NCBI GenBank assembly: GCA_028279765.1
Contig: JANQND010000029.1
Span: forward strand, 1-49,954
Source: Candidatus Nanoarchaeia archaeon
GTDB lineage: Archaea; Nanobdellota; Nanobdellia; Woesearchaeales; WJIZ01
Reading direction: 5' to 3'
DNA length: 49,954 bases
Below the pieces are notes generated by a model that was not told the DNA's origin, did no database searches, and saw only the letters and a list, made by a program, of their open reading frames with translations. Made by a program: the position numbers and the translations under genes. Below, piece after piece: positions 1 through 7,984 of this stretch. How positions within the stretch are numbered: position 1 is the stretch's first letter; every line of letters begins with the position of its first letter.

Positions 1-120
1 CTCCTGGAAGACCTGAATAACGAAATCGAAATAGGAAAAAACCCGCCAAAAGAAGAAGAAGAAGAAGAGAAAAAGGAAGGGGAAGAAAAGGAAGGAGAGA
101 AGGAAGAGAAAAAAGAATAG
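1..120 (+). CDS. C-terminal end of a charged protein (partial)
   Basis: The window opens inside a reading frame that ends at TAG 118-120. The visible 39 residues begin LLEDLNNEIEIG and run into a tail made almost only of Glu, Lys and Gly. Such a tail is probably disordered. Similar charged tails occur in the genes at 42526 and 46785 in this window, so it may belong to the same class of coiled-coil proteins. The next gene starts 16 bases downstream on the same strand, suggesting an operon. No function can be named. Confidence 0.7.
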   Translation, partial: LLEDLNNEIEIGKNPPKEEEEEEKKEGEEKEGEKEEKKE

Positions 121-136
121 TATCGCATAGGATAAA

Positions 137-574
137 ATGAGAATCAAGGAAAAGGTTGACGAAGAAATAGAAAAGAAGATTGACAGGGAGAAGGACCGCT
201 ACCTTGAAGTTCAGCAGGAGGTCTCTGAGCTGCGCAGAAAAGGAAAGCCGACTGAACTAATGGAGATTAAGCTCATTGATATTCCCGCAAAACTAAAGAT
301 CGCACAGCTGAACAAAGAAGAAAACGATATTGTCCAGTTAAGAAGGGCAATTGACAGCATCAAAAAAGATGTTGAAGAAGAAATTAACGGGTCTGATTTT
401 GACCATGCGAATGTGCTCATTCAGGAGGCATTCGAGCACTTGCGCAAAGACGAAAAAAAGCAGGCCGTCGAGAAATATAATGAAATGACAAAACTCTACA
501 AGTTCCTTACGCAGGATCTCAAGGGTACAGTATACTCAGCATGCTCAGAGTTGAGAAAAAGGCTTTCAGAATGA
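137..574 (+). CDS. Hypothetical coiled-coil protein
   Basis: A 145-residue protein, almost entirely helical and rich in Lys and Glu, with no signal peptide, membrane segment or Cys cluster. The first 50 residues and the middle (about 60-85) have heptad-like spacing. Residues 85-145 (beginning GSDFDHANVLIQEAFEHL) look like a helical hairpin with better-mixed composition. It lies 16 bases after the preceding charged protein and ahead of another helical protein, so the three may act together. I do not recognise the family. Confidence 0.7.
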   Translation: MRIKEKVDEEIEKKIDREKDRYLEVQQEVSELRRKGKPTELMEIKLIDIPAKLKIAQLNKEENDIVQLRRAIDSIKKDVEEEINGSDFDHANVLIQEAFEHLRKDEKKQAVEKYNEMTKLYKFLTQDLKGTVYSACSELRKRLSE

Positions 575-648
575 GATGGCAAAATAAGTCTCAGAAATAA
601 ATGAAATGTTAAGAAAAAAATGCTAAGAAATTGACGATACCATAAAAA

Positions 649-1431
649 ATGGAAGAGCAGGATCTGCATCTGCAATTTGCAGAAAAAAAAGAGGCACTGG
701 TAACGGGTTATTTTAAGAAAATGGATAGTCTTCTTGCCGAAGAGGAGGAAGAGGAAAAGGATAAGAAGAATAAGGAAAAGAAAAAAGCAGGAAAAACGCC
801 CGAAGAGATAAAGAAAATAATGAAAGTACATGAAAAGAAATTCCTTGAAGAATCAATTGTGCTTCGTGAAAAATTCCATAAAAAAGTACTCAAATTTAGA
901 GAAAAAGAGAAAAAGAAACAGCAATTAAAAGAGAACCTAAAAAAATCTATCTCACCATTAGTATTCTTATGGGAGTTAACGAAAAACGGATCCATAAAGA
1001 CCTTTAGGGCAATCAAGCTCGCGATCAAAAAGGGCAGATTTTTTTATTTCGAGCATTATGGGGCAAGAAAGCAGCGAGAGAAACACCTCAAAAAGCTCAT
1101 GAGAGAAAACAAGCTCCACCCCCGCAAAGTGTTTTTCTATGAGCACATTTGGCCCATCCTTCATTTTCTGAATTCCCCTACAAGAAAATTAAAAGTAATG
1201 TTTGGAAAAGCAAAAGACAGGGCAAAGGAAATATTCAAGAAAACCGTCGAAGTAACAAGAAAAGGAATAGAAGCAGCTGTCAAGTTCGTAACAGAGACAT
1301 TCGGTAAGGTTACTGAGAAGATAACTGGATTCATAGATGGAATCAAGGATATCATTGGCAAAACGATTGCGTATTTGAAAAGAGTGTGGGATGTATTCAG
1401 AGTAAAAGTACTCAGGATAAAAGATGAATAA
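649..1431 (+). CDS. Hypothetical Lys-rich helical protein
   Basis: A 260-residue, strongly basic protein. Residues 1-100 form a Lys/Glu coiled coil (run of Glu near 31-36). The middle has aromatic patches (SISPLVFLWELTKNG, KKGRFFYFEHYGA). Residues 175-260 form amphipathic helices with periodic Phe/Val/Ile (for example KFVTETFGKVTEKITGF), resembling membrane-surface or apolipoprotein-like helices. No catalytic motif is visible. It is the last gene of the forward group that starts at the window edge; the following gene is convergent, 19 bases away. Function unknown. Confidence 0.7.
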   Translation: MEEQDLHLQFAEKKEALVTGYFKKMDSLLAEEEEEEKDKKNKEKKKAGKTPEEIKKIMKVHEKKFLEESIVLREKFHKKVLKFREKEKKKQQLKENLKKSISPLVFLWELTKNGSIKTFRAIKLAIKKGRFFYFEHYGARKQREKHLKKLMRENKLHPRKVFFYEHIWPILHFLNSPTRKLKVMFGKAKDRAKEIFKKTVEVTRKGIEAAVKFVTETFGKVTEKITGFIDGIKDIIGKTIAYLKRVWDVFRVKVLRIKDE

Positions 1432-1450
1432 GCCGAAGCAGTATTACCTA

Positions 1451-2047
1451 TTAGAACGGGAACACGAAGAAGATCAATAAGAATAATACTCCGGTTATAA
1501 ATCCAAGCACAAAATAATGTATGTGCTCAAACAAGGGCCTGGTGATTATCTGCTCCGGGTGAAGAGAGTCATTGATAACAGGTACTGAAGTATCTATCTC
1601 TTTGGTTTTCTCATCCTTTTTCGGTTTCTTCCTGGAGGTTGAACTTTTTCTCGGTGTTTTCTGCAGTTTTTCCTTTTTCTCTGGGGTTCCTGCTGGCTTG
1701 CTTTGTCTCTTTAGAGCAGGGGGAGGCAAAGAAGCAGATAAAGGGTACTCCTCAGTTCCAGAGTGATGGTTTTCATGAATCGCCTCGGAAATCCAGTCTG
1801 CAAGAGTCGTGCGCATGGCCTTTCGGGTGTGGGCAAAGGAAGTTCTTGTTGCCAGCTGATGTTGATGAAACACGTCCCGAATCCAGACGCTAAAATCATT
1901 GCGCTCTGTATTTACATGATGAGAAAAGACCGCTTTCTCGGCGTGCTCCAGATATTCATACAAGTCCCGGATAGAATACAGCGTCTGCCCGTTTGATAAG
2001 TGAAAGGGCTCGTTCTCGGCTCTTTGTTCAAAAGGGTACGGGATCAT
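1451..2047 (-). CDS. DUF5752-like protein with C-terminal membrane anchor
   Basis: 198 residues in three parts. Residues 10-75 (GQTLYSIRDLYEYL, then HVNTERNDFSVWIRDVF) closely resemble the DUF5752 domain, which in archaea often sits beside glycosyltransferases. Residues about 100-155 are a Lys/Pro-rich linker. Residues 170-198 are one hydrophobic helix ending at the C terminus, so the protein looks tail-anchored with its domain in the cytoplasm. Its ATG overlaps the stop of the upstream DUF5752-like gene by four bases, indicating translational coupling. Family assignment is from memory of the motif; biochemical role unknown. Confidence 0.65.
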   Translation of the reverse strand: MIPYPFEQRAENEPFHLSNGQTLYSIRDLYEYLEHAEKAVFSHHVNTERNDFSVWIRDVFHQHQLATRTSFAHTRKAMRTTLADWISEAIHENHHSGTEEYPLSASLPPPALKRQSKPAGTPEKKEKLQKTPRKSSTSRKKPKKDEKTKEIDTSVPVINDSLHPEQIITRPLFEHIHYFVLGFITGVLFLLIFFVFPF

Positions 2048-2355
2048 TTGTTTGCAACTCCTCGAAGAAAAGCTACGCGTGCTTTAATTCTCTTAAGGGT
2101 AGTCTGCTTAGATTTCGCCCGTGCCAGCTCGTTTGCCAGCATCTTATCATTAATGATGTTATATACCCACTGATAAAAATCATTCTTCTCGTTATTGCGA
2201 TAGTGAGCAAACTGTTCATCAGACATACTCACGAGTACGTCATAAAGTTCACTAAGATTACGGATGGTAATCTCATCAGAAACGTAAAAAGAAACTCTCT
2301 CATCCACATCCGCAAGCAGCTGCTGAGCAACCTGCGAAGTAAGTTTTCTAACCAT
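2044..2355 (-). CDS. Small DUF5752-like protein
   Basis: 103 residues. The core (TIRNLSELYDVLVSMSDEQF followed by NNEKNDFYQWVYNIIND) matches the same pattern as the next gene: a hydrophobic helix, a short loop, then (N/R)NDF-W and a second helix. It is therefore a shorter, soluble paralog of the anchored protein. It lies 64 bases after the GH57 amylase gene and overlaps the following gene by four bases, so it is probably the third gene of a GT4-GH57-DUF5752 operon. Assignment to DUF5752 is by motif resemblance only. Confidence 0.65.
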   Translation of the reverse strand: MVRKLTSQVAQQLLADVDERVSFYVSDEITIRNLSELYDVLVSMSDEQFAHYRNNEKNDFYQWVYNIINDKMLANELARAKSKQTTLKRIKARVAFLRGVANK

Positions 2356-2419
2356 CTTCCTCTTTTTTTACTCAAAGACCTCTTTTGTCAACATAACTTG
2401 TATTAATGTATTAATGTAA

Positions 2420-3709
2420 TTATGAAACAGTAATCTCTCGGGATGGTGAGAGATCAGGTTGCTGGGGGGCGCTCCCCTTCTCGCCCTTCGTTTCCTCTTC
2501 CCGTTTTAAAAGCCCCTTCATAGCATCTTCATGATTGCCTATCCTTTGCCTCATATCACTGAGCACATTCATGAACGCGATGAAGGAATCATACGGGGAG
2601 TCATAGGGATTGAAGTATTTATGCACATCCCCGTCAGCAAACCACTTCGTACACATGTAGTAAAAATGATCTGAAGTCTGAAGCTTTCTCCAGTCTTCCA
2701 TCAAGGTACTGTCTCCTGTTTTTTTCACCTGCTCTTCAATCTCATAAATTTTTCCCAGCGATGACTTCTGCATGTTATTTCCAAGCCAGGCACTCAAGTC
2801 GCGCTCAATATCCGCCCATGAAATAAGATTATGAATGTCAAGATCAGAGACGGCCTCATAGCGTGCTGCTGCCTCGCTAGGCGTCACGAAATCATTATCC
2901 GGGTGCTTGAGCACCTCAGAGGGCATATGTTCAAGAAAATTAAAAATCCCGGTATCTTCCCATTGATGTTCTCCGAAGGTTTCATAATCCATAAAGAGAT
3001 TAATGATATTGCCATTGCCGTTTACCGCGTTTATCCATTGGGCATATTTCGGTGCGGTAAGTGGATGCTCTTCCCAGCCTTTATTGGAGAAGCGAAAGGC
3101 AATATCGTCTGATAGCTTATAATTTTTCAACATCAACTTGATGTTGCTGCAGGTGGCAGGACGGTACAGGAAATTTGGGCTGCGCCATCCTAAGACATGA
3201 TCTGCTCCCTCTGCAAGAATTCCGTTATAGCCCATGTCTTCAATCGTTTTTGCAAGCTCGTTGTTATAGATAAGCTCGGTATTCCTAAAGATCTTTGGAA
3301 CATAACTAAACAAAGACTTTACCTTCCTTCGATGCAGATTCACCTGATCCTTGAACTCCTGCTTTGAATACAGAAAAGACAGGCTATGGTAATACGTCTC
3401 ATCCAAGACTTCAACTTGTCCGGTATCGACTAAATCCTGAAAGCTCCTCAGTACATCAGGCGCGTATTCTTCGAACTGGTCCAGGACGGTTCCAGAAAAC
3501 GAATAACTAATCTTAAATTCAGGATTATCCCGAAGGAGTTTAAGCAGAAGTTTATTGGTAGGAAGGTAGCATTTGCCTGCCACCTTATGCATAATTTCCT
3601 TATTTTTCTGGTCGAAGAAGTAGTTTGAATGGCGACCTATGTCAAACACAGAGTACTGATTTAGCCGATATGGCTGATGAACCTGAAAGTAAAAACAAAG
3701 GGAAACCAT
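2420..3709 (-). CDS. Glycoside hydrolase family 57 (alpha-amylase type)
   Basis: 429 residues, the usual length of short archaeal GH57 enzymes. Visible motifs: HQPYR at 11-15 near the start of the (beta/alpha)7 barrel, GQVEVL at 97-102, the nucleophile region RNTELIYNNE with Glu145, and the acid/base region MDYETFGEH with Asp241. GH57 enzymes cleave or transfer alpha-1,4-glucan. With glycogen-synthase-like genes on both sides, a role in glycogen turnover or remodelling is likely. No signal peptide is seen, so it should be cytoplasmic. The C-terminal 30 residues are polar and probably disordered. Whether it acts as amylase or glucanotransferase cannot be told. Confidence 0.9.
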   Translation of the reverse strand: MVSLCFYFQVHQPYRLNQYSVFDIGRHSNYFFDQKNKEIMHKVAGKCYLPTNKLLLKLLRDNPEFKISYSFSGTVLDQFEEYAPDVLRSFQDLVDTGQVEVLDETYYHSLSFLYSKQEFKDQVNLHRRKVKSLFSYVPKIFRNTELIYNNELAKTIEDMGYNGILAEGADHVLGWRSPNFLYRPATCSNIKLMLKNYKLSDDIAFRFSNKGWEEHPLTAPKYAQWINAVNGNGNIINLFMDYETFGEHQWEDTGIFNFLEHMPSEVLKHPDNDFVTPSEAAARYEAVSDLDIHNLISWADIERDLSAWLGNNMQKSSLGKIYEIEEQVKKTGDSTLMEDWRKLQTSDHFYYMCTKWFADGDVHKYFNPYDSPYDSFIAFMNVLSDMRQRIGNHEDAMKGLLKREEETKGEKGSAPQQPDLSPSREITVS

Positions 3710-3843
3710 TCACTCAGCCTCCGAAAAAGCATTTTTGAGTACTGGTTCTGTTTCTGCCTCACATTCCATTCTGATCATTTTTTTTCCATCTCTCCTACTT
3801 CTTTTTCTCCTGTGCTTATCTGGGTCCTATCCGTTTAGCTTCC

Positions 3844-5055
3844 TCATGCCACTTTTCCAATAGCGCGCTGATATACTTCCACGCACTTGCGCGCAGGCTC
3901 ATTCCAGGTAAATTTTTGAATTTCAATGGAGCCATGATGAACCAGCTCATTTCGCAGCTCTTCATGCCTGAGCACGGCCAGAATCTTATCAGAGAGAGCG
4001 TTGATATCCCAGAAATCAGTTTTCAGGCAGTGTGAGATAACCTCCGAAACACCACTCTGCTTGGATATGATTACCGGTGTCCCGTTCTTCATGGATTCCA
4101 AAGGAGTAATCCCGAATGGCTCGGAAACGGATGGCATAACATACACATCAGCCATCTGATACATTCTATCAAGATCCTTTCCAGACACGAATCCGGCAAA
4201 TAAAACCCGGTCAGCAATTCCCATTTCAGCTGCTTTTTCAATAATGTAACCCTCCATGTCTCCCTCACCGGCTATAACAAATCGAATATGAGGGTCAACT
4301 TCAAGGCATTTTCTTGCAGCTTCCAGAAAATAGTCAGGTCCTTTTTGCAGTGTAATTCTGCCTAGGAACAGCACGATTTTATCCTGCTTATCAATATGAA
4401 AATCATCGTCATGGTACACGAGATCAACAGCATTATGCACAACAATGACTTTGTCCGGGTGGATACCATAATGCTCAATAATCTTAGATTTTGTGAATCC
4501 GGAAACAGCAATAATAAGGTCTGCGGCATGCATCCCTCCCCGCTCGATATCATATACTTGTTGGTTCACGTTTCCTCCGGTGCGGTCAAATTCTGTAGCA
4601 TGCACATGAATGACAAGTGGCTTTCCGGAAACCTCTTTTGCTTTAATGCCCGCCTGAAACGTAAGCCAGTCATGGCAATGAATCACATCAAAGTCTTCTC
4701 TTTGTGCGATCACCCCTGCTTTCACAGAGAAGCGGTATACTTCTTCGTAAAGATCTGATCCATACAACTTTCGGCGCGGTGAGTTTTTGTTGAATTTCAT
4801 CAGGGTAGTCTGATAATGGGAAGAAGTAGTATAAGCTGACAAAAGCGAATTAATACCAACCACTTTCATTCCTTTTATTCTGTTTGCTGAGATAAGGTGT
4901 ACGTACTCTGCCTGCATATCATCTGCAGCGTATGGCAGAACAAAACTCACCTCCACCTCCTGATTGCTCAATCCTTTGGTGAGGCCATAACAGGCTGTGC
5001 CTAAACCGCCTGAACTCATAGGTGGAAACTCCCAGCCAAACATCAAAACTTTCAA
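3844..5055 (-). CDS. GT4 glycosyltransferase, glycogen synthase-like
   Basis: GT-B fold transferase. I place the start at TTG 5055 because AGAGGTGG lies five bases upstream and the protein then opens LKVLMFGWEFPP, the expected N terminus; the frame stays open 26 codons further up to ATG 5133 but that part has no family features. Motifs in order: SGGLGTACYGLTKGL (sugar-nucleotide glycine loop), HCHDWLTFQAG, FLGRITLQKGPDYF (start of the second Rossmann domain), and EPFGITPLES, the E-x7-E donor site. Upstream of the GH57 gene in the same direction, it probably makes alpha-glucan from NDP-glucose. Acceptor specificity is not readable from sequence. Confidence 0.88.
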   Translation of the reverse strand: MKVLMFGWEFPPMSSGGLGTACYGLTKGLSNQEVEVSFVLPYAADDMQAEYVHLISANRIKGMKVVGINSLLSAYTTSSHYQTTLMKFNKNSPRRKLYGSDLYEEVYRFSVKAGVIAQREDFDVIHCHDWLTFQAGIKAKEVSGKPLVIHVHATEFDRTGGNVNQQVYDIERGGMHAADLIIAVSGFTKSKIIEHYGIHPDKVIVVHNAVDLVYHDDDFHIDKQDKIVLFLGRITLQKGPDYFLEAARKCLEVDPHIRFVIAGEGDMEGYIIEKAAEMGIADRVLFAGFVSGKDLDRMYQMADVYVMPSVSEPFGITPLESMKNGTPVIISKQSGVSEVISHCLKTDFWDINALSDKILAVLRHEELRNELVHHGSIEIQKFTWNEPARKCVEVYQRAIGKVA

Positions 5056-5301
5056 AAAGCCACCTCTGAAAAAGTAGATACTACAAACAAGCTGCTCAAA
5101 ACAAACAGGGGAAAGGAAACAAGAGAAAGACAATTTTCTGAAAAAGAATACTTCCTAACTCTCTTTGCTAATACCCCTCTTTTTCCACTAAAATAATTGC
5201 TCATTCCGTACGTCCCTCTACCTAATCTTCCGAGTATGCAAGTTAAAAAAGCTTTCTATTTTAGTGCAAAGAGGAATAACCTCTTTAAAAAAAACAAACA
5301 T

Positions 5302-5309
5302 ATTTATAG
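5302..5309 (+). promoter_or_regulatory. TATA box of the Lrp-like gene
   Basis: ATTTATAG in an A-rich stretch, 59 bases before the preferred ATG at 5361. Start of transcription would fall near 5330, giving a leader of about 30 nt. The gap 5056-5360 (305 bases) between the divergent GT4 and Lrp genes otherwise shows only AT-rich sequence. Confidence 0.45.
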
Positions 5310-5360
5310 TATTAAACCTGAATTATTGGCATAATTGTGTCAGTTTGTGGAAAGGGAAAC

Positions 5361-5939
5361 ATGTATCAATTGGACAAGCAGGAAAGAGCCATCTTAAAAC
5401 AGTTAATCAAGAATCCAAGGATATCTGATAACCAGATCGCCATCAAGGCAAACGTTCCGCTAAAGACGGTCAATCGAAAAAGAAAAATTCTGGAGGAGCA
5501 GGGCTTAGTAAGCTACTACTGCTCGCTTGATACCAGTGCTTTAGGCACAGGAACCTTTGAGGCAAGAAGTCTCTATATAACTATTCTGAATGAGGGAATA
5601 ACCAGAAAGCGGTTAACCGATATGATGGGCGCAGTACAAAAAAAGAAAGAGTTTTTTGCCAAGCACCTAAGCATAACAATGGTCGGGGAATATGAAGGCA
5701 ATGTGGCGCTCATCAATCTGGTTGAAAGCAGAAAAAATGATGACCTGATAGAGATCCATAATGCAGAAATCGTGCCTGAGCTGGAACTGGCCTTTGGGAA
5801 GGGGTGCATCAAGAAAACAGTAACTCTCCCCATAGCATCGATAACAAGGCTGCTTCACAATTATCTTCCACAAGAAAACATAACCAAGGGAAAAATAGAT
5901 AGCAATTGGCCGGATGCAGCACTATTTGTTGATGAGTAG
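5361..5939 (+). CDS. Lrp/AsnC-type transcriptional regulator
   Basis: 192 residues from ATG 5361, preceded by GGAAAGGG; an in-frame GTG at 5337 would add eight residues lacking family features. Residues 1-50 form the typical Lrp winged helix (LDKQERAILKQLIKNPRIS, then a recognition helix VPLKTVNRKRKILEEQGLV). The rest is an alpha/beta region with less clear resemblance to the RAM ligand domain. It sits between divergent glucan genes and just ahead of glycogen synthase, so control of glycogen metabolism is a reasonable guess. The ligand is unknown. Confidence 0.8.
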   Translation: MYQLDKQERAILKQLIKNPRISDNQIAIKANVPLKTVNRKRKILEEQGLVSYYCSLDTSALGTGTFEARSLYITILNEGITRKRLTDMMGAVQKKKEFFAKHLSITMVGEYEGNVALINLVESRKNDDLIEIHNAEIVPELELAFGKGCIKKTVTLPIASITRLLHNYLPQENITKGKIDSNWPDAALFVDE

Positions 5940-6045
5940 TTGATGCAATAGAATAAGTAATAGAATAAAAACACAGCAGAAAGAGCCAAAAAGGAAAGAT
6001 ATATAACGGTGGGCATCCGTAGAAATTAAAAAAGAGGTAGATAGT

Positions 6046-7857
6046 GTGACTAAGCTGAAGTCAAAAGCAGACATCTTATTTGAGCTCTCCTGGGAAGTAT
6101 GCAACAAAGTAGGAGGCATCTATACAGTAGTGATGTCTAAGGCTGCATTGATGAAGAAGCATTGCAAAAATTATATTCTCGTTGGACCTCTGCAGGAAAA
6201 AAGCAAGTACGATTTTGAGGCTCAAAAGCCTCCGGAAGAAATCAGACAATCATTTGAAGAGCTAGCCGCAGAAGGGATTAAATGCCAGTACGGTGTCTGG
6301 AAGATCAAGGGAGAGCCCACAGTCATTCTCATTGATTTCTATGAATTAGTCAACAAAAAGGATAGCATAAAATCAGAGATGTGGGAAAAATACCAGATTG
6401 ATTCCATGAATGTAGGATGGGATTTTGAAGAGCCAATGCTTTGGAGTTATGCGGCAGGAAAGATGATTGAGTCCATCACTAAGAAATATCCCTGGCAAAA
6501 GGCTTCAGTGCATTGCCATGAATGGATGGCGGGATTTGCTCTTCTTTATCTTAAATCAAAAAAAGTCAAGACAGGAGCAGTTTTCACAACACACGCAACG
6601 ATGCTGGGCAGGTCCCTTGCTGGCAATAATGTAGATCTCTATAGCCAATTAGAGCATCTTGACCCTCAGCATGAAGCACATCGGTTAAATGTTGAATCAA
6701 AATTTCTAACAGAAAGGGCATGCGCACATACCGCAGACATATTCACGACAGTCTCAGAGATAACGTCCATTGAAGCCGAGAAACTGCTGGGAAGGAAAGC
6801 AGATGTCCTGGTTCTCAATGGCCTGGATATTGGAAAGTTCCCCACTATTGAAGAGACATCAATAAAGCATGTTACGGTAAGAGATAAAATACGCGAATTC
6901 CTCAGCTACTATTTTTTTCCATATTACTATTTCGATCTTTCCCATAATTTGGTGTATTTCATTGTAGGAAGATACGAGTTCAGAAATAAAGGATTGGACA
7001 TTCTCATCAGGGCGCTGGGCAAGCTCAATCAAAGACTCAAAGAAGAGGACTCGAAAAGAACGATTAGCGTATTCCTGTGGATTCCTGCTGGACAAAGCGG
7101 TATTCGAACAGAGATACTAGAAAATAAGAATTTCTTCAGGCATATCAAAAACTTCGTTGAGTATCACTCTGAGGATATCATAAAGAAAGTTGTCTCAAAT
7201 ATCATAAACCAAAAAAAGCTCACTATTACCAACATATTCGAGGAAGAGTTCCTGCATCAGCTCAAAAAAGACAGCCTCAATTTTAAGCGGGAAGGCGATC
7301 CGCCACTTTCCACGCACTATATGGATGAGAAGAATGATGCAATGGTTCAGGCCCTCAGGGAAAACGGGTTGAATAATAAAGAAGAAGACAAGGTAAAGGC
7401 TATCATCTATCCTGTCTATCTCGATGGAGCAGACGAAATGATCAATCTAAGTTATTACGATACGATAGCCGGCTGCCACCTGGGTCTTTTTCCAAGCTAT
7501 TATGAGCCATGGGGATACACTCCTCTGGAAGGTGCTGCCCTGGGAGTCGCATCGCTTACCACTGATCTTGCAGGTTTTGGAAGATTCATTCAGAAACATG
7601 AGAAGAAAAAAGAGGGAATCTTTGTTCTCAAGAGAATGGACCGATCAGAAGAAGAGCAAATTGATGACTTTACAGACATCATGTATCATTATGCCAAGCT
7701 GAACCGGTATCAACGCGTACACAACAAAACTGTTGCGAAATCACTCGCTGCCTATGCTGACTGGAGCATTCTTATTGAAAACTACATTGAAGCACATAAT
7801 AGAGCAGTGGATAAGGTATTTGGAGCACAGACAAAAGACGAAACTCATTCTGAATAA
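6046..7857 (+). CDS. Glycogen synthase, GT3 (eukaryote-like) family
   Basis: 603 residues starting at GTG with GAGGTAG nine bases upstream. The N terminus ELSWEVCNKVGGIYTVV is the GT3 glycogen synthase signature, followed by CHEWMAGFALLYLK, TTHATMLGRSLAG and the C-terminal donor-site segment PSYYEPWGYTPLEGAALG. GT3 enzymes elongate alpha-1,4-glucan using UDP-glucose and are found in eukaryotes and scattered archaea and bacteria. Length is slightly below the 640-740 residues of yeast and animal enzymes; the regulatory phosphorylated tails are absent. A TATA-like sequence (ATATATAA) lies near 5999. With GT4 and GH57 nearby this makes a full glycogen cluster. Confidence 0.92.
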   Translation: MTKLKSKADILFELSWEVCNKVGGIYTVVMSKAALMKKHCKNYILVGPLQEKSKYDFEAQKPPEEIRQSFEELAAEGIKCQYGVWKIKGEPTVILIDFYELVNKKDSIKSEMWEKYQIDSMNVGWDFEEPMLWSYAAGKMIESITKKYPWQKASVHCHEWMAGFALLYLKSKKVKTGAVFTTHATMLGRSLAGNNVDLYSQLEHLDPQHEAHRLNVESKFLTERACAHTADIFTTVSEITSIEAEKLLGRKADVLVLNGLDIGKFPTIEETSIKHVTVRDKIREFLSYYFFPYYYFDLSHNLVYFIVGRYEFRNKGLDILIRALGKLNQRLKEEDSKRTISVFLWIPAGQSGIRTEILENKNFFRHIKNFVEYHSEDIIKKVVSNIINQKKLTITNIFEEEFLHQLKKDSLNFKREGDPPLSTHYMDEKNDAMVQALRENGLNNKEEDKVKAIIYPVYLDGADEMINLSYYDTIAGCHLGLFPSYYEPWGYTPLEGAALGVASLTTDLAGFGRFIQKHEKKKEGIFVLKRMDRSEEEQIDDFTDIMYHYAKLNRYQRVHNKTVAKSLAAYADWSILIENYIEAHNRAVDKVFGAQTKDETHSE

Positions 7858-7917
7858 TGGAATAATTATTCCTTATTACATTTCATAGGGCCCCAATTAT
7901 TAGGTTCGTTTTTGGAC

Positions 7918-7980
7918 TAGTAAAACAAAAAAAGAACAGTAAGAAAGAAAAAAAAGGCAAATAAAAAGAAAAATTACACG
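7918..7980 (-). terminator. T-rich terminator of acs
   Basis: Read on the minus strand, the 60 bases after the acs stop are strongly T-rich with several T4-T8 runs, the signal archaeal RNA polymerase uses for termination. There is no clear hairpin. Confidence 0.4.
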
Positions 7981-7984
7981 TCCC

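Noticed and set aside
496-831. Reverse-strand frame rich in Phe and Leu near the first genes
   Set aside because: Antisense of the Lys-rich genes; low-complexity Phe/Leu composition.
5055-5133. Upstream N-terminal extension of the GT4 gene (ATG 5133)
   Set aside because: The extension is Phe/Cys-rich, lacks family similarity, and TTG 5055 has a well-placed ribosome site.
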